This document shows, in pieces, positions 11,420 to 25,131 of a DNA stretch of 64,000 nt. How positions within the stretch are numbered: position 1 is the first letter of the stretch; every line of letters starts with the position of its first letter. Position numbers and translations under genes: made by a program. Below the pieces are notes generated by a model. That model had not been told where the DNA came from. It saw only the letters and a program-made list of their open reading frames with translations, and ran no database searches. The DNA is from Clavulina sp. PMI_390 (lineage: Eukaryota > Basidiomycota > Agaricomycetes > Cantharellales > Hydnaceae), in assembly GCA_015039315.1 (NCBI GenBank), contig WIDE01000105.1:49424-113423 (forward strand), given 5' to 3'.

Positions 11420-13985
11420 CTACGTCATGTAACGGTACCTGATATCCGTATCGGGAATCTCCTGATGCACACCGCTCGACTCCGCCTCCAGCATCTCGCG
11501 CTGCTCTCTTGGCATCTCTGCTAGGAGCTTCTCGCGGTGCTTGTTCTTCTGGTCAAGCACAGTACGGATCACAAAGCCCATGACGATGACAAGGAAGCTG
11601 AAACCACCAGCAAGGCCGTGGGCCTTACGGAAAGAGTCTTTTGGATCGAAGTAGATTTGGGGAGAGGCTCTGTTTTCAGGCGAGGGAGGGGTCAAAGAGG
11701 TTTCGTTAGGCGCGAGGGACTGGTGAGAAGAGAAAATCTAACGAAATGAAAGACGTACATGGACACGCAGTTGGAGATAGAAACGATGAACGCAGTGCCT
11801 ACGCCACGCTTGGATGTGGGCGAGAATGAGTTGGCAGCCCATGACCTATAGGGTGGAAAGATAATTAGTTCCTGTTGTTTATAGGATAATTCGCAGAACA
11901 AGGAAGAAGAGAGCTGTCCTCGACTCCCTAGGACTGGGTGGTACTCACATGACGAGAGGGAACAGCGAGTATGCGCCAGCCGTGATGAGATACGTGCCAA
12001 AGTACGCCACTTTGTGGTTGCTCTCCGCGAAGATTGACAAGAGGAGATATCCGAGGAAAGTGATAAACCCAGAAGCCATGACGTGGTAACCGCGATCCTT
12101 AGAATAGTCTGAATGCCAGGCCTACAATACAGCAGTTTCATAAGTGGATCCGCCATGAGAGAGTTACCAGAGCCCAAACGAACCTGGAACCAAACGACAG
12201 CCCATCCGACAAAGTACGGGCCAACGGTAAGGCCTTGGGCGTTGATTGCGGAGTAGCCGAAGCCCTTGATGAGTGTCGGGAGGAAATACGAGATAGTGGC
12301 CGTGCAAATGTTGACTACAGGTTGATAAAGGTCGAGAAGCATAGCATAAAGTCAGCTCAGTAAATGAACGATTCGATAACAGGGAGTAAACAAGAAGGAA
12401 ACACTTACACGACACGTAAAGCACAGCGAACATCCAGCTCAATGGGTCGAGCACCACAAGCTTCAACCCTGCCCAGCCATTGGCGCCGCCGTGACTCTTG
12501 GGCCTCTGATCCTTTAAGCGTGCAACGGCGATCGCCCTTTCGCGTGGTGTCAAGAAAGTCGATGCGAAGGGGAAGGACGGGAGCCAGAGAAGGATGACTA
12601 CGGCCATGATGAGAGTTGGGATCGCCTCGATGAGGAAGAGGAATTGCCAGCCGGTAAGCAAAGAGGTATGTGCCCGGACAAGGCCGAAGGCAAGGAGGGA
12701 CTATGAGCCAGGGGGTCAAAAACAGGTCAGCGGCTCTGAAGGGCCCAGTCAAGAAGTGTTCTCGACAGGTCGGACGTACACTCATCCAACCAGGAATAAC
12801 ACCAGTCATGCAGAGGGAAATACGGAAAGCAAGCTCTCTGCGTTTGTACCAGAATGACAGGTAGTAAATCATCCCTAGATATCCAAAGAATGGTGAGTAA
12901 ATGGATATTCTACTCGAGAGCGGTAACAAGAATCAATTGACGAACCAGCATAATAACCAGCTTCACCAATTCCCAAGCAAACACGTAGGATGAGGAGCGC
13001 GGTGTATCCTTTGGCATAGACAAAGCTAAGCGAGCTTAAGCCCCACCATGTCAGGCTCATAAAGAAGCTATTTGCCAGAGAAAGTCATTGTGCCTTTTCA
13101 GAATGCGGATGAAGCTGAGGCGAGGATGAGAACGTACAAGCGATTAGCGCCAATGTGTCGTTGAAGGATGTTGGCAGGAATTTCTGCAACAGAGTAATTC
13201 ATGATCATGACAGCTATTGAAGACATGAAGGGGAAAGAGAGCTCACCAAGCAGACAGTAGCCGACGTAGAAAATGGATAATGCAAGAGTCCACCGGTTAT
13301 TCGTGTTGATACCCTAAGTATTTAATGAAGGTCACGATTCAATCATCAAGATATCTCATAACAAGGAAAGCGGCGAGAGCTCACAAAATTTTGGTTAAAT
13401 AGCGTGAGGGTGTGAGCGTTTCCAATATTCGTCCGATCTAGGGATGAATTACGCGGAATGAGATGACAAGCCACCAAGGAGCACAACAAGCAGACTTACC
13501 AAACTGATTCGCTGCATGCCATAATTGTGCGCGCGAAATTAATGAAGCGGACCAAAGAGGCGTCAAGTAGGATCGAGAAGACCAGAAAAAGAGAGAAAAA
13601 AAAAGCGATATCATGGAGAGCGTACGAACAGATATAAGACAGAATAATGAGGGGGAGGATGCGAGTGTCGATCTTCCACCTCACAGCCATCTCCTCTTCA
13701 TGCGTGAAAGTTATGACATCGGCTTCATCTTCGACACGCTGGGCAGCTTCTCTGTTCAGACCACTGAAGAACCCCATAATGCCCTACGAGAGATGACCAG
13801 AAAGGAAACCTTGGTCAAAACAAGAACAAGTGAGGTACGATCTCACAAGTGTAGCATACCTGTCTGGTATGGAGGTTGCTCTCCTCCTTCATGGCAGTAT
13901 GATGATGCTTTTCATCATGGGCCTCAGGGGGACCCGCCTGCTCGCTGTGCGTGACATTTTCCTCAATAGACTTTTCGCTCGCCAT
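11420..13985 (-). CDS. MFS transporter, anion:cation symporter (allantoate permease, Dal5-like) family
   Basis: Plasma-membrane secondary carrier; the family moves organic anions such as allantoate, nicotinate, pantothenate or biotin precursors with protons. About ten exons and roughly 490-500 residues. The N-terminus is hydrophilic and His-rich (HDEKHHHT), then WKIDTRILPLIILSYICSYAL leads into TM1. Family marks follow: a TM4/5 segment with LRVCLGIGEAGYYAGMIYYLSFWYKRRELAFR, LLTGWQFLFLIEAIPTL (TM6), LTPRERAIAVARL (cytoplasmic loop), and the C-terminal helix GLAGGFSFLVIVMGFVIRTVLDQKN. The C-terminus DTDIRYRYMT resembles the usual xNxxFRYxL ending. Twelve TMs are expected. The ATG at 13985-13983 is the first in frame and has a TATA box 90 bp upstream. 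Substrate cannot be told from sequence. Confidence 0.87.
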
Positions 13986-14075
13986 CGTGAAGGGGAACCA
14001 GGGAGGAGGGTGAGGTCCAGTGGGGGAAGAAGGAGAGAACAACTCTAAAGAAGCATCGATACAGAATAAGCGAGG

Positions 14076-14083
14076 TTTATATA
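14076..14083 (-). promoter_or_regulatory. TATA box of MFS transporter gene
   Basis: tatataaa on the minus strand, about 91-98 nt upstream of the transporter ATG at 13985, a suitable position for a fungal core promoter. Confidence 0.5.
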
Positions 14084-15348
14084 CGCTCTGATGCCCCAAG
14101 GTTGGACCAGTAGCAGGACTGGAAGATAGATAGATCCCAGGCAAAAGAAGCCTTGATCACTTGAGCAGGCGCGACTGAATCCGGGGGTTTCAATCAGCCC
14201 CCATTCTCCCCCGCTCCCCCGCAAGGCCCACATTGAGTCCACAGGTCGGCAACATTAAACGCAGATATGGGTTGATCACCATGAGTTTACCCAGGCTGAA
14301 GAGTATAGCCACCCTATGTTGAGTTTAGCGCCAAGATCCACCTTCTGCATTCGGATCTTTCTATATTTGGAGCAGTTTGTTCCCCTCATCAATCATTTTC
14401 TGGTTATTACAACTGATTGTCCCCAACCTCTTGCGCAGTCTTCGGCATCCTTGACCTTCGGCTTCGGAAGCTCGTTCATTTTTGAAGGGTCTCGCTGAGG
14501 ACATCTATGCTAGGGCGATCTTGTTGCTTTGCTTTACGGCCTGCCTCGGTTCTCGTTATGGTCGCTATTCATCAAATCTCACGGCTGGTATTTGTCACAA
14601 CTCCCGCCCTGGGCTGCCGTCTGTTGTATGCGATATCCCATACTGCTGCCGTCCCTTAAGTCTGGCATCGCGGCCGATAGATCATAGCTTTGCTGTTGCC
14701 TGCTGCCATTAAAAGACCCACTGACTACCGACCTTCCGCGGCGAGCCAGAGCAAGACTAAATGCGAGGACGATCGAAAGCTAATGCATGCGGACATGTCA
14801 AGCTACTTTTGACTCACCCGCCTCTCCACTCTGATCCAATATATTTAGGACCGCCTTTACTTGGCATTCTTGGGTAACGAGCGGCCCACACCGGCCCGTC
14901 ACCTCAAGAACCCGGCAACACGGCTCAGCATAAGTCCAGGTCGTTGTATCGAGAGAGGCTTATACTTCTATATTCCAGGATGCCAATGCTGCTGGCCATC
15001 TACCACACAGCCAGCTGTGGCTCAGGCTCCCTCACACACATCCAAGAACCAACCAGGCAGAAAGTACATTGAGGGATGCCGAGCTGTTCGACCTCTGGCG
15101 GACCATCGGCCGTGAGCGGCCTCAGCTATCAGGCAGATACATTGTAGCGCGTAACCCCCACACGGCCGGATGAACGTTTAGTGGATCGCCGATAACATCG
15201 ATATCGGTTCGAAGGCCTCTCAACTCCTCGCTGGCCGTGCACGAGACATAGTTCCAAGAAAAGTTTTATAGATGTTTGCCTACTGTATATCATGAAAGGT
15301 TCGTTGCTGACAACACGCTTTCTCAAACTACGCAATAGGGCATCATGA
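14084..15348. other. intergenic region, no gene recognised
   Basis: About 1.26 kb between the MFS promoter and the 3' end of the first ABC transporter. Open frames here are short and show no family signature or convincing splice pattern. It presumably contains the rest of the MFS promoter and the ABC gene's 3' UTR. I see no repeat or RNA gene. Confidence 0.4.
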
Positions 15349-18300
15349 TCAAATCGCCTTCCCTCTTCCATTGGAAGCCCCGGCTAAGGCCCGTAAGACC
15401 TCCCGATCGCCACTTCCATCGACCATATCTCGGAACACCGATTCCTCGCGCGCAAGCAGATCAATTGGCGAATCGAATTCAACCAATTTGCCGGATTCCA
15501 GAACCAGGATCTTGTCCGAATCCATGATTGTTTGTAAACGATGTGCGATTGTGAGCACCGTGCAATCCCTGAACCGAGTGCGTAACGAGGTCTGGATTAG
15601 CGCATCAGTCGTATGGTCTAGAAGATGGTCGAAAGATCAGGTGAAGGAAGTGTCTTGGGGCGCGACTATAAGGCGTACCCATGGAAGCCGTTGCTTCATC
15701 GAGAATGAGTATCTTACTATGGCGGACAAGCGCTCGTGCCAGAGCAATGATTTGTCGTTGCCCAACTGAGAAGTTACCACCGGAAGCACCAACTGCCGTG
15801 TCGAGAGTTATACGCTCCTCGGCGGGAAGATCTTCTTGGAGGCTAGTCAAGCCAGATGCACGTAGAGCATCATTCAGCTCAGCATCATCATGCTCCGCAA
15901 ATGGATCGAGATTTTGTCGAATAGTTCCAGACTTAGAGTCGAAGTATAAAGCTCTTGAAGATTATAAACAACCCACAGATGTTTGCTTACCATGAGTTCA
16001 GGTTGTTGTGGGATTATTGTGATATTCGACCTCAGTGCATCCAAATTGAGAGTTGTGGTCGGAATCTCATCATAAAAGACAGCTCCCTCAGTCGGAATAA
16101 GGCGCAGCAGGCTATTAGGCTAGGGGTCAGTGAGGGAAATGCCTGGTGGTCCAATCGCACTTACGCGAGGGCCAGTGAGCTCTTCCCAGAGCCTGTACGG
16201 CCCACTGATAGTGTAAATGATTAGCATCAGTTACCGCAAAAATCATCATCGAGGAGCTTACCGATGCCAATCTTTTCTCCAGACTCACAATTGAACGATA
16301 TGCTATGAAGTACTTGGACGCCACTGGGGGAATAACGTGCGGAGAGCTTCTCAACTCGCAACTTCGCACTGGTGGGCCATGAAGCGGGAGGTGTTCCGGC
16401 AGTTGTGGACTGGGGTTCTTGTTCGATGTTAATGTACTGCTCAATCCGTTCGACACTATTTCCTATATCCGACAACGACACCAGAATCGTAAGTAGGGCA
16501 GTCATTCACTCGTGAATCCTAGCACACCTTCTAATTGAACATGATTAGATAGACGGACCCTGTGTGGGGTAAGAACCAGTAAGCCGCACCAGTTTACCCC
16601 ATGGACGTTGATACGATCGTACATACCAGTAGAAGAATACTTCGGTCAGAACGAAAGACAGGTTCAGCTGGAAGCCAATAACACTCGCTTTGGTTTTCGT
16701 GAGCAACACAAGATATCTGATATTGGGTGCAGGTCATCAATGCCAAATGGTTACCGGGGACAGATGAACTTACGCGGCAAGTAATGACGAGAATACTGTC
16801 CCAATGACGTCCATTCGAAGGCCAATCCAGCTAAATCAGGTCGTCGAAGCAACATTCTTGCATAGTTAGTGGGATTGATCGTTAATTTGATGCACAACAT
16901 GATCACCGGTTGAGATTCCAGAAAGGGCGAGCAACGCGAGAGTACCGATCAATACGACGCATTGATTCTAAAGAACAACAAGGGAGGCAATTTAGCCTTG
17001 TTATCGAGTCGAAAATTGGTCGGAACGAAAAGGAAAGACCTTGGATAAATCGTTCTTGTGCACCATACGCCCGGATTGAGGTGAGGCCGTGGATGGAAGC
17101 CGTAAAGTGACTGAAAACGGGAGCACGAGCGAGGCTCATCTCTCTGATCCAATAAACATGAGAGCAGGGCACAAAACTGCCAAAAGCTTTGGTGGAAGCG
17201 AACCGTTTGACAGGCATTTGGGTTTTCATGTACATTTCCCCTACCACCACACCAGTGACCCCAAAAAATATGGCAGGTAGAGTGAATTGGGGCGTGATGA
17301 ATAATATGGCAAGCAATTTCCCCACTAGCATGAAAGTGAACCGTATGAAGTTGTTGGAGCGCAATGAGAGCATCCCGTCAACCGAGCGAATATCCTGTGT
17401 GAACCTCTGTAGCATCCGCCCGACCGGGGTACGGTCGAGGAAGCGTAGTGTCGCGCGGAGAATGGATTTGGAAAGCGCAGCGTGCATATACCTTGAAGCT
17501 TTCATGCTGCCATGTACCCATACCACTTGACTCAGGGAAAAGGTCAATGTGACAACGAGAACAACCAAAGCAAAAATCCCAAGATAGCTGTAGAGACCAT
17601 GCGACAGGAGGAATGATGCGTCACTCTTGATGGCGAATAGGCAAGCCCGTTTGATCACGCACTATAAGACGTTGACCTGCTGTGGTGAGTGCGCTTCATA
17701 TTGTTCGCCCCAGCTACCAAGCCACCATATCTGGAATCTTGAAAGAATAAGGCTCCAGCTTTGTACAGTCATTCAAGGATATAAAGTAAGACGCACATGT
17801 TGAGCAGTTCAACAATGGAGGCGAGCCCGAGGTAGAGTGCCCAGAAGCTCCATCCGCCCATTGCCTTGAAGAATAGTCCCACTAATACAAGGAATTGTGA
17901 ACCTTATTCCTGCCCAGCCATACTTATGACTCACGAGCCGAATAGCTCACGCTCCCAAAGACCACCTCCTCATCCGCAATTAACTTTCCACTCACAGACT
18001 TGGAGACTGGAGTTTTCGGAGGTGCTATTTGCTTCTCATCCAGCTCTTCCTCAGTATTCGGAACAATGACGTTGGGTGCCTGTACAGTAACATATCCAGA
18101 GGAAGATACTGCAATCGTTCGACGGACGAGTTTGGCGACGAGTGGAATACTGTGAGTCACCAGAATGACTGTTCTATCACGTAGGAGGGTGCCACTCAAA
18201 CACTTCTCTACGACCCAGCGGGCGGTGTGGACATCCAAAGCTGCAAGAATGTCATCCAGTAGCACGACCTGCGACTATACGAATATTAGCGCTCTGTAGC

Positions 18301-21300
18301 TGATAGAATCAAACAGCGAAGAATCACCTTGGAATATACAGCTCGCGCGAGGCTGACTCGTGCCTGTTATGGATCTCGCTCTATTAGGGGAAACAATGTG
18401 GTAGTATCCAATTCAACATACCTTTTGGCCACCACTGGATTTTTCAGCATATTCTAGATTATGAGAACGAAATCATATAATCCAATTTACTTGATGGCAT
18501 ACCTGAGAGTCAATCCTCGTTCTCCAACCTCGGTTCGGTCACCAGCCTGGAAGCGACTAGATTAAATGGGAGACAGTATCGGCTATATTCTGATACTGAC
18601 CTGGAAGAGGGATAGGTCCTGTTCCAGAGCACACTCATAGATAACTAAGCACATTTATCGTTAGAATGTCAACCGCTGCTGCTTTATAGCCAGTGGGCTA
18701 CAAACCTTGGTGATATCGAGCCTCATCATATGGTTCCCCAAACAATATGTTATCCTGTGATCCCATTCAATAGACTGAGTAGATGACAAGAAATCCGTCT
18801 CATTGTGAAGTGGATTCCTGATTACCCTGATTGTTTCGTTCAAGACCCACGATTCTTGAGGGCAAAATGACACTCCACCCGCTCTTGGGAGGTTGAACCA
18901 TGCTCCGACCTCGCCAGGAATGAAGTGCATTTCCCCAAGAAGGGACAACAACACGCTCGTCTTCCCACACCCGGTGGGACCGATGATGATATTGAGACCC
19001 CCCTGTTGAAATAAGAGATCCTCCTGGATACGGAGAGCAAACCTACGTCGATAGATGCTGTCGAGAGAAGAAGTGCCAGGGGTTGAAGACCCGGAGCCTA
19101 CAGAATCATCAGCACTCCAGGTGAATTGCGCTTTATGAAAGCCAATCTCGTTCAGTTGAGTTGCGTCAGTGGGTGCTGATGGAATTAGCGAGGCATCCAG
19201 TATTCCTTGGTACTCGTCCAGCAATTCGGTCTTGAGGAGATAGTCCTTTAGCTATGACCGCGCCGGCAATGAAACCCAAAAATATCTCACATTTTGAATA
19301 AAGTCTAGATATTGAGAAAGGAGAGAATCAGTCATGGTTGAGAGCGGATATGGCTAGATTCATTCTACCCACCATTCACTCGATCAAGGCTGACTTTTCC
19401 GGTTATCAAAGCAGGAGTCGCCCACATGAGGTTTGAGATTGACAATCGCAACGAATCCATGACGCTGAGAGAAGTGAAGATGACGGAGGCTGAGAGATCG
19501 ATGTAAACAATTCAAATACTTAGCACTCTTTCTCATCAGCAGCAGCGGTGAGCAACAGTGACGAACGGGGTAGTGCTTGCTTCATCACCTGGGCGAATAC
19601 AAAATAGGCGACCAGTAACGTGATAAGGGGGAATATCAAGCTGAGAAGGTATTCACTTGAGCAGCTGATAGGTCTTTATGAATGCACAGTCAAGTGGTTG
19701 ACGTACCTGAACTGATCGTTGACGAGGTTGAGTAGGAACATCCTCCGAATAGATGAAAGCTCCATCTCACGGAGGCTGGAAATCCTAGCTTCTATTTGGG
19801 CCTCCCATCCACACATCTTGATGAGCCTGAGGAGACCAATAGCTAAACCGTTCAAAAATGTCCGCATTAAAGTCAGAACTTCATGGATGTCGAGGTCAGG
19901 AACTGATTTACTTTCGCTGATACTCTGCACTCGTGCATCGGTCTAGGTGGACAATCGAATTCTTTTAGCATGAAATTACTAGCTATAATACAAAACAGCG
20001 AAATAATCTTACCTGCTTGCTACGTGCCTTCTGAGTCTGATGCATCAAAGGAGTTAATCGGCCTGCAATTAGTATCATCCCAGCTATCAGCTACAAGCCA
20101 AGAGAGATGTAAAAGGGAGTGTCTTGGGCAAAATCACTTACCAGGAACGAATGCCCCAAATAGCATCAACCCAAATCCTACAAAGAAACTAACATTCCTA
20201 AGTGAGCAAGCGTCGAGACGGTTTTTGTTGGACGTTGTCAAGTACTCACCTCCAACCGAGCAATCGATATAAGAACAACACAGAAATCATGATCCTTAAT
20301 GGGTTGTAAACAACCGTCATAGGTATCTCAGCCAACTCCATTATGTTTTGTAGATCGCTGGACATCAAGTTGTTGATTTTTCCTATAAGGTGAGAGTGCT
20401 TCTTGTCATCTTTGGCATTGTCGTTAGGACGTTTGCCAGGCGAGGGCGCAGCGACAGTAGGGGTGGCACGAGATGTCCCAGAGAAGGGTTCAGTCATAGG
20501 AGCTTTCATAGTAGCACTTTCGGGTGCTGTGGTGGGTACATTCGAGCCTTGGTCCACGCTGACCGCCGTGTCCGGGTTGGCGTCAGCTCCAGAGGGGTTT
20601 GATTGAGTAGTAAGGGAGTCTGCAGTTGAGGTGAGCGCATTGGAGACAGAGGATGAGCCATCATTCATGCGGATTCTAAGTGCATGCTCAAAGACGACTT
20701 CAGTGATTATACCCTCCAGCTGGATGCGAATTTTGGTCTGTGAAACGAGTTTCGGCAAATGATGCCTCATAAGTGACGGCGATGTTGTATTAGCGTGATT
20801 GGAGGTCCTCTTACCATCAAATAAAGGTATCGATGCTCGAGAATAGATTTCGCAACTCCCCTCACAATCAATGCGAATATCCAGAACCTGGTATGGGGTT
20901 ATATATTTGTGCATCCAATGGAAGGAACGAGCTGAACACACCAGGGTCTTATTGTTGCTCCAGCACCTTCATATTCAGTGTACTGAAGGAGATTGAAAAC
21001 GATGATAGCAGGTAAAAAATGCATCAAGCACTGTACTGAGACAATTGTGACCATAATCCCTGCATATCGTCCTGTGAGAGAACAGAAGTTGCGAGCTTGT
21101 TGGGTTTACAGCGCAACATCCAGGAAGGCTCATTTACTCACTATAGAATCCAAGTAGAGCCCAGCCAATATGACTCCGACTCTTACGGCGCAACGGATCC
21201 AATAGATGGAATGATTTCTCTCTGATGTATGCGCTGTGGTCGTCATCTGCCAAAGGAGGCAGTTTCTCGTAAGGCAGATGAGCATGCTTGAACCCTGTCC

Positions 21301-22242
21301 AAACGAGCGGGTCAACGAAACCAAATACGAGGTTGGACCACAGCGACGAAAGCTGTTCTTGGTTTGGAGTCGTTGGATTCTATGATCGCGATGCCAAGAG
21401 TCAGAAGAGAATGAGAACAACGGAACATCAGTGTAGATGTAACCCCACCTTAGGATCTACGGGAGTATAGATTCCAGGGAGGCTAAATGGAACAATGACT
21501 CCCGCCCACCATACCAGGACTACCCGCGCAGTCCCAATCCATCCCAAATGGGCGTCAGCGGGCAATTGATTGAAGGTCGCAAGCGGCCAAACATCTCGAT
21601 AGGAGAAAACCATAACAGCGGAGAGCAAGATGAGCCCACGATGATGTCGCAGAGAGACGGCCCCCAGTGGCGACGAAACGAACGGGTGTACGGGAGTAAA
21701 AAGGGAAATGATTAGGGTGTATGCCTAAAAGGAACGAGTTGAGTCAGAAGTATATCCCAAGCTCGAGGAATGAAACTGATATTACAAACACCAAGGACTG
21801 CCCAAGCTCAAATTTCCAACGATCGTGGTGCTCGGGCGACTTCCTCTCTACAACAAGGGCAGCGATGCTCAACCCAACGAGCAGGATGAGCGCTATCGTA
21901 CGCGTTGCTTCTAGCAAACGCGTCGTCCTTCCCGTAGAGTAAGACTCATGGTGAGGTGTGTTCTCATTGCCAGTAGGACCTGCGGTGAAGCCAGGAAGTA
22001 TTTGTATCGGTCGTCGAGTACTCTTCCACTGGCTGACGCCCACGATGAAGAAAGCTCGCAAGATGATAATGGCTGAAAGTACCGAAATGTAGAGTGGGAT
22101 GAGAAGCGTGTTGCTCAGTGGAAATGATGCCATTTGGTGATGGCTGTAGTGAAGCTTGAATGGACAAGTGAGCGTCAAGTGGAGAAGGAAGCGAAACTAA
22201 CACAGTGCCATCATGTTTATCTTCGAGCACGATTTGTACCAT
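15349..22242 (-). CDS. ABCC/MRP-type full ABC transporter, copy 1
   Basis: ATP-driven exporter, probably of conjugates or xenobiotics, at the vacuole or plasma membrane. About 20 exons and 1,400 or more residues. Order: N-terminal hydrophobic TMD0-like helices; [16 protein letters not shown]1 start [18 protein letters not shown]; a low-complexity insert of about 100 residues (20,400-20,690) between FEHALRIR and [17 protein letters not shown]1 has Walker [10 protein letters not shown] and [11 protein letters not shown]. Its LSGGQK signature is built across a 13-nt exon (18422-18434), and Walker B is [15 protein letters not shown]2 includes [18 protein letters not shown] and [13 protein letters not shown]2 has Walker [10 protein letters not shown], signature FSVGQRQ, Walker [12 protein letters not shown] and H-loop TIAHRL. 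I prefer the start at 22242 with a short first intron (parallel to copy 2); the ATG at 22133 is the alternative. No break found. Confidence 0.9.
18422..18434 (-). other. 13-nt micro-exon encoding the NBD1 signature (copy 1)
   Basis: Between acceptor ...tccag and donor gtatgt on the minus strand lies a 13-nt exon reading T-GGT-GGC-CAA-AAG. With the preceding exon end ...CTC-AG it completes LSGGQK of NBD1. The same exon exists in copy 2 at 37085-37097. Confidence 0.75.
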
Positions 22243-23099
22243 CCAAGTGTCGATTGATTACAGGAATGGCTATGCTATTCCTCTCTAGGCTGCTGGGAAG
22301 CCGTCCACAAATCGTTCGCTTAGATTACGAAAAGATCCAAAAGAGTTCCCCAAAGGATGTGGGGGTGTCCCTTAGAATCGGAGTCACTCGCTCTGCGAAT
22401 TGTGTGTTGTTTTGTCCTTGGCGTGGAGGTCTGGTGGGAGTAGCCGTCGTATTCATTGCTACGGCATTCAACATTCGAATGGCTAGCGCGCAAATGGAAC
22501 ACAATCAATAACATCCAATAAGAATGACGTCGAAGGAGACTGTGGAAGTCAACAGTCTTTCGTTGTCGCAGCGCCGAAACGAGAGAGGGTTGGTGAAGTC
22601 TGGCAGTAATTTGGAATATGATTGAATTGCACAGAGGATGCTGACCCCAGGCCCGCAGCTGCGATCACGACCGAGAGGCCGCCCAAGGCACGCGCCTGAG
22701 AGAAGGGGATGAGCTAGATCCCTGTTATGGAAGAGGTAGCTTGACTATAACGCCTGACATCGGTTGGTCGAGGCGGGAGACAAACGACAAATGTTGTGGA
22801 ATGTGACCACGTGACAGGCCATGTCAAAATGTCAACGCTTTTGGCGGATGCCATTGTGATCATGATTGAGCAAAAACCTGTGTCAACTTAACATAATCTC
22901 CCGATTTCTCCCCCTGAATTCATGGGCACTTAGATATCGGGGCTAGGTGATCCAAATCTAATTCCATAAGTGTAGCAAACACCCGCGAACCACGAAAGGC
23001 TGCACACATGTGCTCTCAAAAGAATCGAAGGGTATTATGATTCAAGCATGATTAAGGGACAACGACGTGCGGGTGTGTAGTAGGATGCTAGTTCTGTGC
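22243..23099. promoter_or_regulatory. upstream region of ABC transporter copy 1 with E-box
   Basis: 857 bp between the ABC gene start and the 3' end of the F-box gene. It contains a CACGTG E-box at 22808-22813 inside accacgtgac, a 10-mer also found upstream of COX subunit VIa. No gene recognised. Confidence 0.35.
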
Positions 23100-24909
23100 T
23101 CAGGGGGTGGTACTTGGCTTCACGGGATTCCGTTCACATTCCATCCAAGCTGCAGGCCATCCTTCCTGCAAAAAATCATCGCGCTCCAGAGGCACCAAGC
23201 CAGGCATGAACTCTGGTTCTGCGCCTTCTCCCTCTTCTTCCGGGTCATAAGAGATCCGGACGTTCGGGGCAGCCTTCTGAAGCTGTTCTATTGCCTCGCG
23301 CACGGCCGGCATCATGTCGCTCTTCTTCGCCTCCTGTAGGTTAAGGTGCAAGCGCGCTAGAGAGGGGACATCTCCTGACCTCGTGGTACGGCCGCGCCTA
23401 TACCACTTGCAAATGGTTTCCAGAGCCGCCAGGATAGAAGATAGCCCACATTCGGAGATGGAGTCCAAGGTGGGATGGTCTAGGACTAGTGCGTAAAGGC
23501 TAGACTGCTCAGCGAGGATTTTTGACACCACATCGGCCCTATGGAACGATGGATCAAAGCTCAGTCGTCGAAGGGAGGGAAGTTGCGGCTGTGCTGGGTG
23601 GAAGATAGCACAGTCCAACTGCATCTCATCGTATCCTTTGTTCTCGTCCTTTGGATCCCATTCTGAGAGGATCACTTGTTCTAGGACAGGAGCGTCTAGT
23701 TGGGGGAATGAGAGTGTCGCTTGATAGCCTCGTAAAGTCAATGAGCGCAAGCATGGCATGGTGAGCGCAGCCGATTCAGGCGTGTCAGCACTGTTGGGGC
23801 AGGAAGATCGCCAATGAAGGTGCTCGAGGGCAATGCATCCCTCTAGGAACGACCGCACAGACGCTGCATCATATGGACCCGCGATACGCAGACGCGTCAA
23901 GGTCGGCGCTGATGAGGCGAATTGGGTTATCGGGAGCTTTGAGTGGTAGAACGAGAAGTTATCACAAATCGTCAAGGAGAGCAAGTATTGGCTGAAGGAG
24001 CAGCCGGCCGGCAGGATGTTGCGAATCGACCCGTAGAACCAACTGGATTTCTCATCGTGTCCCCAAAACACATTGAAATGCTTGAGGTTCGGCATCTGGA
24101 CACCTCCAAGGAGTGCTTCAATGTGGTTGATCCCTCCGAAATCAGCAGCGAGCGTGAAGCTCCTGCAGCGTGCCATATGTGACTTGAGGACAGATGTATA
24201 GTTACTGAATGGAATCCGATAGTTGAACGACTTTGCTCGGCTGTCGATGGTCAGGTCGAACATGGATGGAGCAGAGCGAGCAAGAACTCGCCCGATCGCG
24301 TTTGGAGGAATAAGGTTGTCGTGGTCAAGAACCACTTTGACGCAGCTCCAGCTACGAGGCGAGCGCAAAACCACAGCATGAAACATGACACAAACAAGCG
24401 AGAATGCTGCTCTAAAGCTTTCATATTCGTCCAGAGACCATTCCTGCCAGGACTCTGGCTCGATCGGCTCGTGGCCTGGAGGAACCTCAATGGACAGAGG
24501 CCAGGCATCCCCCGCAGTTGGGACACCGATCTCGAGTATACGTAGGAGCATCTCAGATGGGAGACGATAGATTGGTTGACGTGCATTGTGTGTCTTGGCA
24601 GCACGGATCCGTGAGCGAAGCTGGGCGTGCTCAGTCTCGCGTTTTAGCTCGCTGAGACGTGTTATAGCTTCATGGAGGCTCCCCACATCTCCATCAGCCC
24701 ATACTGCGCTATAGGCCGCTTTCAGAATTATTACAGCTCCTCAACCACAATTTAGGGTCGATCCATATATGCTAAACTTGCCTTGGAGGGCTTGGACTCG
24801 TAGAAGGGGAGCCCGTGTTATCTAGCCGGATATGCTCCTTGCGCACAAGTTCTGTCAACTTTCCGGCAGCTTGTGCTGTTAATGATGCGAGTCGATGAAT
24901 TTCAGACAT
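23100..24909 (-). CDS. F-box/LRR-like protein 1
   Basis: Likely substrate-recognition subunit of an SCF ubiquitin ligase; substrate unknown. Two exons encode about 560 residues. The first exon (24909-24782) gives MSEIHRLASLTAQAAGKLTE and a Ser/Pro segment. The intron has a GC donor (AG|gcaagt, 24781) and its acceptor at 24709, which keeps frame into a coiled segment (LSELKRETEHAQLRSRIRAA). The F-box follows, PIYRLPSEMLLRILEIG with SLVCVMFHAVVLRSPRSWSCV. The rest has loose leucine-rich repeats (PTLTRLRIAG, ALEHLHW, CLRSLTLRG), the usual architecture of the expanded F-box families of mushrooms and their relatives. The GC-AG junction is a prediction; a GT donor 4 nt downstream breaks the frame. 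Confidence 0.8.
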
Positions 24910-25131
24910 TTTGGGACTGTGGTTGTTGTGTATTGGTTGGCGGCTCAGCTGGTACATTTATACGATTGCTGTTTTTGTTTGGTGGGCGAGAGAAATAATG
25001 ACTCAGTTGTATATGATCACCGAACCAGATGCAATAGAGAAAACAGTACGATAAAGATAGTTTTGTATGTGGAACACGTGTGAGGAAGAGCGCCAAGTGA
25101 GAAGGAACGAAGGACAAACGCAACAACACGA

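Noticed and set aside
24772..24780. GT donor (gtttag) for the F-box 1 intron
   Set aside because: It is phase 0 and no acceptor nearby continues the F-box frame from it; the GC donor 4 nt earlier does.
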